A stretch of DNA of 29,096 nt from Desulfatitalea sp. UBA4791. GTDB taxonomy: Bacteria; Desulfobacterota; Desulfobacteria; Desulfobacterales; Desulfosarcinaceae. Both the position numbers and the translations under genes were made by a program. A model generated the notes under the pieces. It saw only the letters and a list, made by a program, of their open reading frames with translations, had not been told where the DNA came from and did not search any database. Shown here piece by piece: positions 8,121-15,025 of the stretch (within the stretch, counting starts at the first letter, position 1; every line of letters starts with the position of its first letter). The stretch spans positions 1 through 29,096 of the forward strand of contig DHGT01000151.1 in the NCBI GenBank assembly GCA_002402905.1. The letters are read 5' to 3'.

Positions 8121-8309
8121 GTGTCGAAATGCGCACGAATGAAAAAGTATACACCATCAGCAGAAAATATGACGCAACCGGCCTTGATAATTGGCAAAAG
8201 CATGAAAAAGCAAAAAACCCTCGATAGTGTCGAAATGCGCACCATCGAACCCGAAATAACCCCTCGATAGTGTCGAAATGCGCACCGTCGATAGTGTCTA
8301 AAACGACAC
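8121..8309. repeat. iteron-like direct repeats
   Basis: GTGTCGAAATGCGCAC occurs exactly at 8121-8136, 8227-8242 and 8270-8285; the last two are also preceded by CCCTCGATA. A fourth degenerate member at 8294-8309, GTGTCTAAAACGACAC, is a perfect GTGTC/GACAC inverted repeat. An A-rich stretch (8137-8217) separates the first two copies. The array lies just downstream of the winged-helix gene at 8316. This arrangement fits iterons of an origin, or operator sites for that protein. Confidence 0.65.
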
Positions 8310-8315
8310 TTGAGT

Positions 8316-8639
8316 TTATTTGAAAGCCCGCCATTTCTCGATAAGCCTGTAAACGTTTGTGCGTCGAAAAAGTCCGCCTCGGTCGCTCTTTTCAATGAAT
8401 CCGAACTCGACCAACTGCCTGATGGCTTTCGAATATGTGTGCCGGGTCATGTATGGTTCAGCGTGCCCGTAAGGAAATATGACTTCACGCTGGCCCGCCT
8501 CCTTGCACTGGCACTTCAAAAGCAGGTAGGCCACGCGTGCGGCATTGGTCAACTTTTTGAAGGCCGGACTATTCACCATTGGTTTGAGAACAGGAACGAA
8601 TGGTTCCCCGATGTGATTCTGTTTCTTTCTTTTGCTCAT
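8316..8639 (-). CDS. winged-helix DNA-binding protein
   Basis: 107 residues starting MSKRKKQNHIGEPFVPVLKP at 8639 (AAGGGG 6 nt upstream). The core has NAARVAYLLLKCQCK, then TRHTYSKAIRQLVEFGFIEK followed by GGLFRRTNVYRLIEKWR, a helix-turn-helix plus beta-wing pattern seen in small plasmid/phage proteins resembling one half of a Rep initiator. The gene directly precedes the iteron-like array 8121-8309, so replication initiator or autorepressor are the two likely roles. No catalytic motifs are present. Function is inferred. Confidence 0.6.
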   Translation of the reverse strand: MSKRKKQNHIGEPFVPVLKPMVNSPAFKKLTNAARVAYLLLKCQCKEAGQREVIFPYGHAEPYMTRHTYSKAIRQLVEFGFIEKSDRGGLFRRTNVYRLIEKWRAFK

Positions 8640-8740
8640 GGCAGCCCCTTGGTGTTGAATGGCCGGTGCCCCTCGGGGCCTTGAGAAGCATCTTTTCACC
8701 GACTGCCCAGGTCGGCGCCGGCCAAGTGTATTTGCCTCGC

Positions 8741-9094
8741 TCAGATCGTCGAATTCTCATCGTAAAAACCCGTCTCATCGTCATGTTTCGTTTCAGGATT
8801 TGTCGCAGCTCTGGCCCTGTTTGGATTCTTGCCGAATCGGAATGGATGCAAGGGGCAGCTCGTTGTCGTGCAACCACTCACCAGGGCCTTGTTACCGCCC
8901 ATGCACTCAAGGCAAAATTTGCGAATGGTCTTCACTTTTGGCCGGCCTTCGCCCATCCGGTAAGGGAAAAAATAGCAGACATGGTTTTCATCGCCCCCGG
9001 TGCCAAGCATCCGATCACCGCCGCAGTTTGCAACCTGATACGGGGATTGAACGCACTGAACACACATTTTCCGAACGGCTTGCTTGGGTGTCAT
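8741..9094 (-). CDS. Cys-rich protein with two zinc-knuckle-like units (117 aa)
   Basis: Starts MTPKQAVRKMCVQCVQSPYQ after GGAGG. It contains two related units: MCVQCV...NCGGD...CYFFPYRMGEGRPK and FCLECMGGNKALVSGCTTTSCPLHPFRFGKNP. Each carries CxxC followed by a Cys, then C-x5/6-PYR or PFR. The internal duplication suggests two metal-binding modules. The start lies 3 nt after the stop of the AlpA-like gene, so the two are cotranscribed. No enzymatic motif; function unknown. Confidence 0.65.
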   Translation of the reverse strand: MTPKQAVRKMCVQCVQSPYQVANCGGDRMLGTGGDENHVCYFFPYRMGEGRPKVKTIRKFCLECMGGNKALVSGCTTTSCPLHPFRFGKNPNRARAATNPETKHDDETGFYDENSTI

Positions 9095-9097
9095 GGA

Positions 9098-9325
9098 TCA
9101 ACCCTCCCGCAGTCGTTCGGTCCACCAGTGAAGGAACTTGTCGCGGTCGATCAACAATTTACGCGCCCCGGATCGGATAAAAATATCGGACGGCACGCGG
9201 CCCAGGCTCTTAAGGTTCAAAAGGGTTCGCCGCCGGAAGCCACCGCCGGTCAGCCGATCAAGTTCAGTGACAGCAAACAGCGCCGGCATTTCTGACCGCA
9301 GCTTCATGATTGAATCATTCATCAT
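9098..9325 (-). CDS. AlpA/MerR-like helix-turn-helix protein
   Basis: 75 residues beginning MMNDSIMKLRSEMPALFAVT at 9325, with AAGGAGG about 9 nt upstream. The sequence LFAVTELDRLTGGGFRRRTLLNLKSLGRVPSDIFIRSGARKLLIDRDKFLHWW looks like the winged HTH of AlpA-type phage regulators and excisionases. In an integrase-bearing element the natural guess is excisionase or activator of excision. Its start overlaps the stop of the Cro-like gene by 11 nt (translational coupling). Confidence 0.6.
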   Translation of the reverse strand: MMNDSIMKLRSEMPALFAVTELDRLTGGGFRRRTLLNLKSLGRVPSDIFIRSGARKLLIDRDKFLHWWTERLREG

Positions 9326-9626
9326 CGGTGGTTTCCTCCTTTTTGGGTCCGAAATGGACCATGAGATACCCGGTGGGTAATTCAAGCATCGTTGCGAGTT
9401 TCAAAGCTTGCTGATAGGTGAGCGCACGCCGGCCGCAAACCACTTGCGAAATTTGAAGTTCGGTCAACCCACAACCTTGTTCCGAAAACTTCCGGTAATT
9501 GCCGAATTTCATGCCGATCCGGTATTTCAAAATCAGCTCGGGCTTAACAGAAGCCAGGTGGGAATCGAAATTCGTGCCCATCTCAGGGCGGTAATACGGG
9601 CCAAAAGGGTTTTGGTTTTTCTCCAT
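9315..9626 (-). CDS. Cro/CI-family HTH regulator
   Basis: 103 residues starting MEKNQNPFGPYYRPEMGT after CGGAGG. Residues from about 45 form an XRE helix-turn-helix: FSEQGCGLTELQISQVVCGR, then RALTYQQALKLATMLELPTGYL. First gene of the leftward set, immediately downstream of a region packed with GAGGTTT boxes (9700-9816), which are its most likely operators. Probably the switch regulator of the element. Confidence 0.7.
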   Translation of the reverse strand: MEKNQNPFGPYYRPEMGTNFDSHLASVKPELILKYRIGMKFGNYRKFSEQGCGLTELQISQVVCGRRALTYQQALKLATMLELPTGYLMVHFGPKKEETTDDE

Positions 9627-9699
9627 GAACAGACCTCCGAATAAATTGTGTTAACGATGATAGTGTTGTTATTTTGCGGATAATTCGAGGTCAAACAGC

Positions 9700-9816
9700 A
9701 TAAACCTCGCTAAGTGAGGTTTTATTAATCTGTCGAAGATAAAAGCCGGTGGGATAAGGGATAAGAGATAAACCTCAGAAGGTAAACTCCATGAGGTTTA
9801 TCAGGTTATGAGGTTT
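9700..9816. promoter_or_regulatory. cluster of five AAACCTC/GAGGTTT boxes
   Basis: Boxes at 9700-9708, 9716-9725, 9768-9777, 9792-9801 and 9809-9816, in both orientations. ATAAACCTCA (9768-9777) and TGAGGTTTAT (9792-9801) are perfect 10-bp inverted arms. The 220-nt gene-free region 9627-9846 is AT-rich and precedes the Cro-like gene, so it is the probable control region of the leftward operon; iterons of an origin are an alternative. Confidence 0.6.
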
Positions 9817-9846
9817 TTTGATGTGCTGTCAGGTGAATAGGTGACG

Positions 9847-10422
9847 TTATGCGGCTTTCTTGCCGCGTCCTCCCCTTGGTTTGGGCAGTACATCGAAGCC
9901 ATGTCTTCTTAGCCCGGCTTTAAGGGTTGCGGTCTTGATATCGCCAAGATACTTTCTTATTGCGCCTTTGACCGCTGGGGATTCCAAAACTGCCTTGAGT
10001 TGATCATCTGCCGATTCCAGTTTGCTGATTATTGGGTCCGCAAGTTCTTTCCGGATGATACCGGCAACAATGCGGTAAGCATCTTTCCTTGAATTCGGTT
10101 TGGCTTTGGATTGAACAGGGTCGAGTGATCCAATCTCGATCCTTGAGAAGTAGAACTTTTCCAACAAATCAACGGTCAATCCGCCTGTTTCATAGGTACC
10201 AAGGCGCCGATACTGAACTTTCGATTCGACTCGCACCCTTGGTTGGGGTTCCGGCATGCCCTGGTAAGCCAAGCATGGTTCGCGCTCGTATCGCTCGTAA
10301 ACCGATACCTTGCCGGAGTCCAATAAAGTGATCTGGGTCGTTGGACTGATTCCATACTCTTTTTCAACATCTTTGCTGTGGATTGGGTCAATCTCTGTCG
10401 GGTCAAAAAATGCAGGTTCCAT
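9847..10422 (-). CDS. hypothetical protein (191 aa)
   Basis: Not recognised. Starts MEPAFFDPTEIDPIHSKDVE after AGGAGG. The N-terminal third looks like a small beta-rich fold; the middle YETGGLTVDLLEKFYFSRIE and a following helical region (SRKDAYRIVAGIIRKELADP) lead to a basic C-terminal tail PKPRGGRGKKAA, suggesting nucleic-acid contact. Lies between the integrase and the regulator genes of the element. No membrane segment or enzyme motif. Confidence 0.65.
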   Translation of the reverse strand: MEPAFFDPTEIDPIHSKDVEKEYGISPTTQITLLDSGKVSVYERYEREPCLAYQGMPEPQPRVRVESKVQYRRLGTYETGGLTVDLLEKFYFSRIEIGSLDPVQSKAKPNSRKDAYRIVAGIIRKELADPIISKLESADDQLKAVLESPAVKGAIRKYLGDIKTATLKAGLRRHGFDVLPKPRGGRGKKAA

Positions 10423-10514
10423 TTAAACGCCTCCTGTGACGCCCTGGTATGGTGATCGGGGAAGGCCGGCCAGGTACCGGCTTTTCGGGAGCTACCCTAT
10501 CCCCGAAGCTGTGA

Positions 10515-11792
10515 CTATCCGGTCTTCATAACACGAAGGCCCTTTTCACTCTCGGCCGGTTGCTCGATCCCAGCTTGTTCCAACATCCAGGCTTCGATTT
10601 TAACATGCCACATTCGAAGCAAGTCCAAGGGACGGCGCCGGTAATGCTTTTCAGCGGTCGCCGATGGTTTATGGCCCATGATCTGAGCGACCACGCCGGC
10701 CGGCACTTCCACCCATTCGGCCAGGGTGCCGAAGGATCGGCGCAGGCCGTGAAGGGTCAACCCCTCTATACCTGCCACGGCCAAGGCCCGATTGTGTGGA
10801 ATGCGCGGTTCCTCAAGCCGCCCGGATGCCGCCCTGGGACTTGAAAAGACAAAGGCATTTCGTCGCGCCAGAGGCCGAAGGATCGCCGCAACGTACGGTG
10901 TCAATGGGATGGTCCGTTCCCCCTCAACCTTGTCATGGATGGTGATGCCGTTCCACTTGAAATCAACATCGGACCATTTCAGACCGGCCAGCTCATTGCG
11001 CCGGGCGCCGGTCAAAAGCAGGGTTTGAAGGTACGCAGACACAACCGGATTCGAAAGCCCACGGACGGCCGAAAACCAGGCTTTCAACTGCTCTTTTTGT
11101 AAGCAATCATCCTTTGCCCGTGAACGAGGCAGGAAATCCCGCTTGATTCGTGAACTGCATATCTCGGTCGAAACGATCCCGCCATAGTCGGGATGGTCCG
11201 AACACCAGTTCACAAAACCCCGTAGGCAATCGAATGCAATACGCGCCTGGGTGCCTCTTTTGCTGCATTCGCCGGAAAGCCATACCTTGACACGCTCCAT
11301 TGTCAGGTCGGCCAATTTTAAGCCCATCAGGGGCGCCAGAGCGCCGGGCTTGGTCTTGCCCTTGCCCCGCTTCTTTTTCTGGCCGCCAGGATTCGCCACG
11401 CGCATATGGTCGGCAAGGTGCCGGGCGCTCCATTTGGGGGTTCGGGCCTCGATATAGACGCCCCATGCTTCGGCAATGGTCGCATCAAGCCGCTTGGCCT
11501 CCTGGGTGTCTGCCGCTCGCTGTTTCTCGTTCAGCTCGCGCAGTTCCCGAATGGTGCAGGGTCCTTTTCCGATCCCCTGATTCTCCTTGATCGTCGCCAA
11601 CAGGTCAAAGCACTTGGTCGGGGTCCAGTGTTCAGACGACCAACCTATGCCCTCGGAAACAGTGCGGCCTTGCCACCAGTAGACAGCCGCATAGTACCGA
11701 TCAGGGACGGCGCCATGTTTTCGGGTCGGATGCTCTCGGTATCGGATACCCCCCTTGCCATCGGCATTTTTAAGAGCTTTCCAGGTTCCCAT
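10515..11792 (-). CDS. int: tyrosine-type site-specific integrase
   Basis: 425-residue tyrosine recombinase, full length for phage/island integrases. The C-terminal catalytic domain shows TGARRNELAGLKWSDVDF (first Arg), LHGLRRSFGTLAE (HxxR box) and MGHKPSATAEKHYRRR with the nucleophile Tyr. The N-terminal part contains an arm-type DNA-binding region and a core-binding SAM-like domain. The start at 11792 (MGTWKALKNADGKGG, AAGGGG upstream) is preferred to an AT-rich extension reaching 11897 that lies in promoter sequence. It sits beside the attR repeat and should catalyse insertion into the tRNA-fMet 3' end. Confidence 0.93.
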   Translation of the reverse strand: MGTWKALKNADGKGGIRYREHPTRKHGAVPDRYYAAVYWWQGRTVSEGIGWSSEHWTPTKCFDLLATIKENQGIGKGPCTIRELRELNEKQRAADTQEAKRLDATIAEAWGVYIEARTPKWSARHLADHMRVANPGGQKKKRGKGKTKPGALAPLMGLKLADLTMERVKVWLSGECSKRGTQARIAFDCLRGFVNWCSDHPDYGGIVSTEICSSRIKRDFLPRSRAKDDCLQKEQLKAWFSAVRGLSNPVVSAYLQTLLLTGARRNELAGLKWSDVDFKWNGITIHDKVEGERTIPLTPYVAAILRPLARRNAFVFSSPRAASGRLEEPRIPHNRALAVAGIEGLTLHGLRRSFGTLAEWVEVPAGVVAQIMGHKPSATAEKHYRRRPLDLLRMWHVKIEAWMLEQAGIEQPAESEKGLRVMKTG

Positions 11793-11814
11793 GATCGGCC
11801 CCTTTCGGATTCCA

Positions 11815-11838
11815 GTACAAGGACTGTACAAGGATTTG
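11815..11838 (+). repeat. right arm-type repeat pair
   Basis: GTACAAGGA at 11815-11823 and GTACAAGGATTTG at 11826-11838 with the same 11-bp period and orientation as 6403-6426. It lies in the int leader, so integrase binding here could also repress int. Confidence 0.65.
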
Positions 11839-11860
11839 GGTTGACAAAGGCTTAATTCCA

Positions 11861-11950
11861 GTGAATACCTGTGAATATAAAATAGGATAAATATCAAGTG
11901 AAGTCAAGCGGTTTGTGTATATTCTATGTATTTGTGTGAATGCCTGTGAA
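11861..11950 (+). repeat. paired GTGAATRCCTGTGAA repeats beside attR
   Basis: GTGAATACCTGTGAA at 11861-11875 and GTGAATGCCTGTGAA at 11936-11950, one mismatch, 75 nt apart, flanking the int promoter and next to the right attachment repeat. Candidate second class of recombination-protein sites. Confidence 0.5.
11879..11907 (-). promoter_or_regulatory. predicted sigma-70 promoter of int
   Basis: Leftward TTGACT (complement of 11902-11907), 17-nt spacer and TATTTT (complement of 11879-11884). The transcript would start near 11872 and contain the arm repeats in its leader. Confidence 0.5.
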
Positions 11951-11966
11951 ATCAATATCTTTCGGA

Positions 11967-12013
11967 CTCATAACCCGAAGGTCACAGGTTCGAATCCTGT
12001 CCCCGCTACCAAT
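11967..12013 (+). repeat. attR: 3' end of tRNA-fMet, copy 2
   Basis: 47 nt identical to 6284-6330. The bases just upstream (TCGG then A) also match the tRNA except for one change. It marks the right end of the first element and the left end of the remnant region. Confidence 0.9.
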
Positions 12014-12658
12014 TGAAGAGACGGCTCGAAAAGAATGTTGTCATTGACGGCAACCTTTTCGGGCCTTTTTCTTTGCACGCCTGTTTTCGTCATGACTTCA
12101 CCCTCCGTAGCAATGTTCAAAAGTCCGGCTAAATCGCCGTAAAGATCGCTTGAGAGTTCCTTGTGACCGTCTTCTTTTGGAGTTAGTACGATTTTTTCGA
12201 TTAAACCCCTGACATGCTCCTTTGCCTCCGTCCCTTGGCGGCATCCCACAAATCTTTTTGATAAAGCGCTGACGGTTCCAGACCAGCTCACCTATATGTA
12301 AATCGTTGTTCAAGATTTCCGTGCCGCGCCTTCGATTACCATTAATGGTCGATTGTGCCCATGTCTTGCCTGATGGGCAGGCTATGCCTTCTTTATTCAG
12401 GCTCGCGGCAATGGCTTTAGGGGATTTGTTTTCAACCGCATATTCCCGGAATATACGCCGCACGATCCTGGCCTGAGCCTCATCGATTTCCCGCTCGCCC
12501 CTGATGGCTTCACCTTGGGCATTGAATTTTCGGGCAACTTTGCAGCAATAGGCCAGACCGCCGCCGGATTTACCCTTTTCAACCCGGCCTCTAAGGCCGC
12601 GCCTGGTTTTATCAGCCAAATCCTTCAGGGACATTGAATTCATGGTCCCTTTAAGGCC
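11968..12658 (-). pseudogene. serine recombinase remnant
   Basis: Broken large serine recombinase (resolvase/invertase family). The frame 12658-12250 begins GLKGTMNSMSLKDLADKTRR and continues through the recombinase domain (GEREIDEAQARIVRRIFREYA, INGNRRRGTEILNNDLHIGE, LVWNRQRFIKK). The match then jumps, in another frame, to RQGTEAKEHVRGLIEKIVLT and LYGDLAGLLNIATEGE, ending AGTGFEPVTFGL by reading through the tRNA repeat. The catalytic N-terminal domain is missing and a middle block is deleted with a frameshift near 12250-12290. The N-terminal break coincides with the truncated IS3 transposase. Confidence 0.8.
12023..12070 (+). terminator. terminator after the second tRNA 3' copy
   Basis: GGCTCGAAAAG (12023-12033) pairs with CTTTTCGGGCC (12055-12065, one G-U), followed by five T. 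It differs from the fMet terminator at 6341, as if this copy came from another host's tRNA context. It overlaps the recombinase remnant read on the other strand. Confidence 0.65.
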
Positions 12659-12902
12659 GATACCGGCCTACATCATGGCCATCGTCCCGTAGCTGCTTGG
12701 ACATCCGACGAGAACCATAGGTCCCACGTGTGTTCGAATGAATCTGTCGGACCCTGGAAAGCAGGAGGAAATCAGTATCAATGATGACCCCACTGCCATA
12801 TCTCAAATACTGGTAAAACCCGCTCCGGCTTACCCTCATCACCTTGCACAAAACGGTGACAGGGAAGGCCCTCTTTTGCTGCCGGATAAAGTCGAATCTC
12901 AC
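12651..12902 (-). pseudogene. IS3-family transposase OrfB, 5' fragment
   Basis: 83 residues from a GTG at 12902: MRFDFIRQQKRAFPVTVLCK, then SRSGFYQYL and NTRGTYGSRRMSKQLRDDGH followed by DVGRYRP. This is the N-terminal HTH_21 region of IS3 OrfB; the DDE catalytic core is absent because the sequence switches to the recombinase fragment at about 12655. The start overlaps the orfA stop by 4 nt, the usual IS3 frameshift layout. Confidence 0.8.
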
Positions 12903-13195
12903 TTCGACAGGTTGGCAAAGAAGGCCTTGGCCTTTTTTAATATGTCGCGCTCCATCTCAAGCTGCTTGGCCTTTTTGCGAAGCCGGTGCAGCTCCTCTTT
13001 TTCAGCCGTCATGAACCCCTTGCCGGGAAAGGCCTGCATGCCTTCCTTTTCAATCTGTTCCTTCCAGCGTCTTAAAACGCTGGAATCGATCTCAAGGTTG
13101 CGAGCGGCCTCTGAGAGCTTGTACCCTTGCTCGGTGACCAGTTTGACAGCGTCAACTTTGAATTCCTTTGTGAATCCTCTGCCGTTCTGACCCAT
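12899..13195 (-). CDS. IS3-family transposase OrfA
   Basis: 98-residue OrfA: RGFTKEFKVDAVKLVTEQGY, LSEAARNLEIDSSVLRRWKE (helix-turn-helix) and a C-terminal leucine-zipper-like EELHRLRKKAKQLEMERDIL. Complete, with a GGAGGTG ribosome site, but useless for transposition without OrfB. Confidence 0.85.
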   Translation of the reverse strand: MGQNGRGFTKEFKVDAVKLVTEQGYKLSEAARNLEIDSSVLRRWKEQIEKEGMQAFPGKGFMTAEKEELHRLRKKAKQLEMERDILKKAKAFFANLSK

Positions 13196-13294
13196 TTTTC
13201 ACCTCCAAAAAGATGATGGTTTATACCTCATGCTTTTCGGAGTGTCCATTTCGGCTATACCACCTCAGGGGCCTATGTGAAGTTTTGGCAAAAG

Positions 13295-14560
13295 TTATTC
13301 TTCAAAAGCGAATGGATTTAGGAATTGACGATTCCATAGGCGCTTTTTGTCTATCTCGCTAAGCTGAGCTTCTTCACATACTGAATCCCAATATTTACGA
13401 ATACCATGCTCTATACGTGCAGATACCGACATCGCATCTTCATTAGACAGCAGGAAATGATGAGCCGCCTCAAGGCAGGATTTAAGTTGACTAAGATTGT
13501 TTTCTCCCGATATTTTCATAGCTTGAGATGCTTCGTTCCCCGTTCGTCCTTGCGGGCAAATATCGTAAGCTGGAGTTAAGGTAAGCACTTTCCCATCCCA
13601 AAAGGCCGCATGGTTGCGGGCATGGTCATCTGTATTTCCACACAAAATATTAAATACCAGCCTGCCATACAACTCTTTAAGCGTATTCTTGGGTTCTGTG
13701 AAACGGTGTCGTATAATTTCTGAAAAATCTTCATAGCTGGCGTATCGGGCTGTCATGTCATTAAGGCCAAACATGGTCAGGGCGGAGACCATGCATTTGC
13801 GTGCCCACCCATCACCGGTATGAATTCGATCAAAACGTTCGATAAGCAAGACGTCCTTTCCCGCAGCTTGAACCATTTTCACCTGAGCAACATCCAGACC
13901 GGAAAGTGCGGCTAATCTCATAGCGATATATTCTGCCTTAACGACACTATACAGGTCGGTGCTGGACGAAAATTTGGCAATGTATTTGGTGCCCTGATTT
14001 TCGATCAAAGCTTTTGGCCGTGCACCACCTATAGAGCTTCCATGGAATAACGCATTATCCAGCTCTGGTGTTAAAGGTACACCTTTTTCCACGCGATCCG
14101 CAGATTCCAACAATTCTTCCAAAGTCGCATTATTGGCTGATCGTGGACGATATTCAGTGGGTGAGTTCTGAAAATCAAGTGCGCCAATACGGTCGGAACC
14201 GGATTCTAGGAGATAAGTTAGCTCATCTAACTCGGATGTATCTGTATCCTTTCCTTTTAGTCCTAACTGCTTGTTGGTTATAACGCGTCGCCCCCATGCA
14301 TCAGGCGCAGCATCCCGGATGCAACCTGGCATTTCAAGGCCTTGTGTAAGAGGTAAAATTCCAGGCTTTAAGGGCAATTCCGGCTCATAGATAGGAATGG
14401 CAGGTGGTATATCGCCTATGCGCTCAAGATAGCTTTTACCATAGTTGAAATGGATAAGGCCATTGTCGCTCTCAAGCTTTCCGGCAACAACAGGCTTTGT
14501 CGCACCCGGCAGCCAAATCCAAACAAAAGCTTCATTGTTTTTCTGCTTAGAAGTCATCAT
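13295..14560 (-). CDS. hipA: HipA-family Ser/Thr kinase toxin
   Basis: 421 residues with the HipA architecture. The N-terminal subdomain contains IRDAAPDAWGRRVI; GSSIGGARPKA (174-184) is the family's Ser/nucleotide loop; AKFSSS near 195-200 holds the ATP lysine; LIERFDR follows at 239-245; NTDDHARNHAAF (309-320) is the catalytic loop with Asp311/Asp312; YDICPQ (332-337) supplies the metal ligand. All key residues are present, so it may be active. E. coli HipA phosphorylates GltX; the target here is unknown. Overlaps hipB by 14 nt. Visibly AT-richer than the chromosomal genes, indicating transfer. Confidence 0.92.
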   Translation of the reverse strand: MMTSKQKNNEAFVWIWLPGATKPVVAGKLESDNGLIHFNYGKSYLERIGDIPPAIPIYEPELPLKPGILPLTQGLEMPGCIRDAAPDAWGRRVITNKQLGLKGKDTDTSELDELTYLLESGSDRIGALDFQNSPTEYRPRSANNATLEELLESADRVEKGVPLTPELDNALFHGSSIGGARPKALIENQGTKYIAKFSSSTDLYSVVKAEYIAMRLAALSGLDVAQVKMVQAAGKDVLLIERFDRIHTGDGWARKCMVSALTMFGLNDMTARYASYEDFSEIIRHRFTEPKNTLKELYGRLVFNILCGNTDDHARNHAAFWDGKVLTLTPAYDICPQGRTGNEASQAMKISGENNLSQLKSCLEAAHHFLLSNEDAMSVSARIEHGIRKYWDSVCEEAQLSEIDKKRLWNRQFLNPFAFEE

Positions 14561-14876
14561 TTACAGCCTTTTTCCTACTCTGGATGCGTTTGGGTAGCAA
14601 AGCAATCTTACTTTGCGTCAGATCAAGACTGGTTTCAAGACGCTGATTATCTTGCTCAAAAAGATTCACGCCAACCAAAGCAGCCGTTTCGAATACCAGC
14701 CCAATTGAGGGGCTCATTTCACCGGATTCTATTTTTTGTAGCGTCGCTCTTGAAATACCAGCTCTATCAGCAAGGTTTTTCTCGGACCACCTGCGTTTCT
14801 TACGTCCAAGTTTGATTTGCTGACCAAGCAAAAAGGCAGCTTCTTTTGCGTATTTTGAATATGTTCTTTTTCTCAT
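14547..14876 (-). CDS. hipB: HipB-like antitoxin, XRE helix-turn-helix
   Basis: 109 residues from the ATG at 14876 (MRKRTYSKYAKEAAFLLGQQ); a GTG four codons upstream at 14888 is an alternative. The XRE fold is clear: LGRKKRRWSEKNLADRAGIS, RATLQKIESGEMSPSIGLVF. Its long basic C-terminal tail (SKIALLPKRIQSRKKAVNDDF-like) extends beyond the HTH. It should neutralise HipA and repress its own promoter through the repeats at 14895-15015. Confidence 0.88.
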   Translation of the reverse strand: MRKRTYSKYAKEAAFLLGQQIKLGRKKRRWSEKNLADRAGISRATLQKIESGEMSPSIGLVFETAALVGVNLFEQDNQRLETSLDLTQSKIALLPKRIQSRKKAVNDDF

Positions 14877-14894
14877 TTCACTATACACCTAACT

Positions 14895-15015
14895 GTAATG
14901 GCTAACATATTAGTCATAAGAACTGTTAATGACCAATATAATTGGCATTGCTTAGATTTGCAAGAAAATTAAATAAAATGACCACAATAATAATCATAGA
15001 TAGGCTCAATGACCA
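14895..15015. promoter_or_regulatory. candidate HipB operator array
   Basis: AATGACCA recurs at 14928-14935, 14977-14984 and 15008-15015, each followed by an A/T-rich stretch; an imperfect palindrome TAATGGCTAA...TTAGTCATAA lies at about 14896-14919, and CCAAT-ATA-ATTGG at 14933-14945. This AT-rich 149-nt gap precedes hipB and fits an autoregulated toxin-antitoxin promoter. Confidence 0.55.
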
Positions 15016-15025
15016 TTATTATAGA

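Larger units (their letters stand above)
6331..12013. mobile_element. compact integrative element in tRNA-fMet
   Basis: About 5.7 kb between exact 47-bp tRNA-derived repeats. It carries a tyrosine integrase next to the right repeat, arm-type repeats at both ends, and a leftward set of small regulator, DNA-binding and unknown genes. No capsid, tail, conjugation, relaxase, restriction or recognised defence gene is visible. It resembles a minimal satellite-like or cryptic integrative element. The winged-helix protein plus iteron-like repeats could be a replication module. Confidence 0.85.
12651..13262 (-). mobile_element. truncated IS3-family element
   Basis: Contains orfA complete and orfB cut after about 83 residues, followed directly by the serine recombinase fragment. 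The upstream end probably lies near 13262 (complement begins TGGTATAGCCGAAATGG), but with the other end lost the terminal repeat cannot be confirmed. Confidence 0.7.

Noticed and set aside
8121..8309. CRISPR array
   Set aside because: Repeats are 16 bp with irregular spacing (106, 43 and 24 nt between starts) and no cas gene is near; iterons or operators fit better.
12651..13195. Functional IS3 element with programmed frameshift
   Set aside because: The overlap of orfA and orfB is present, but orfB lacks the catalytic core, so no active transposase can be made.
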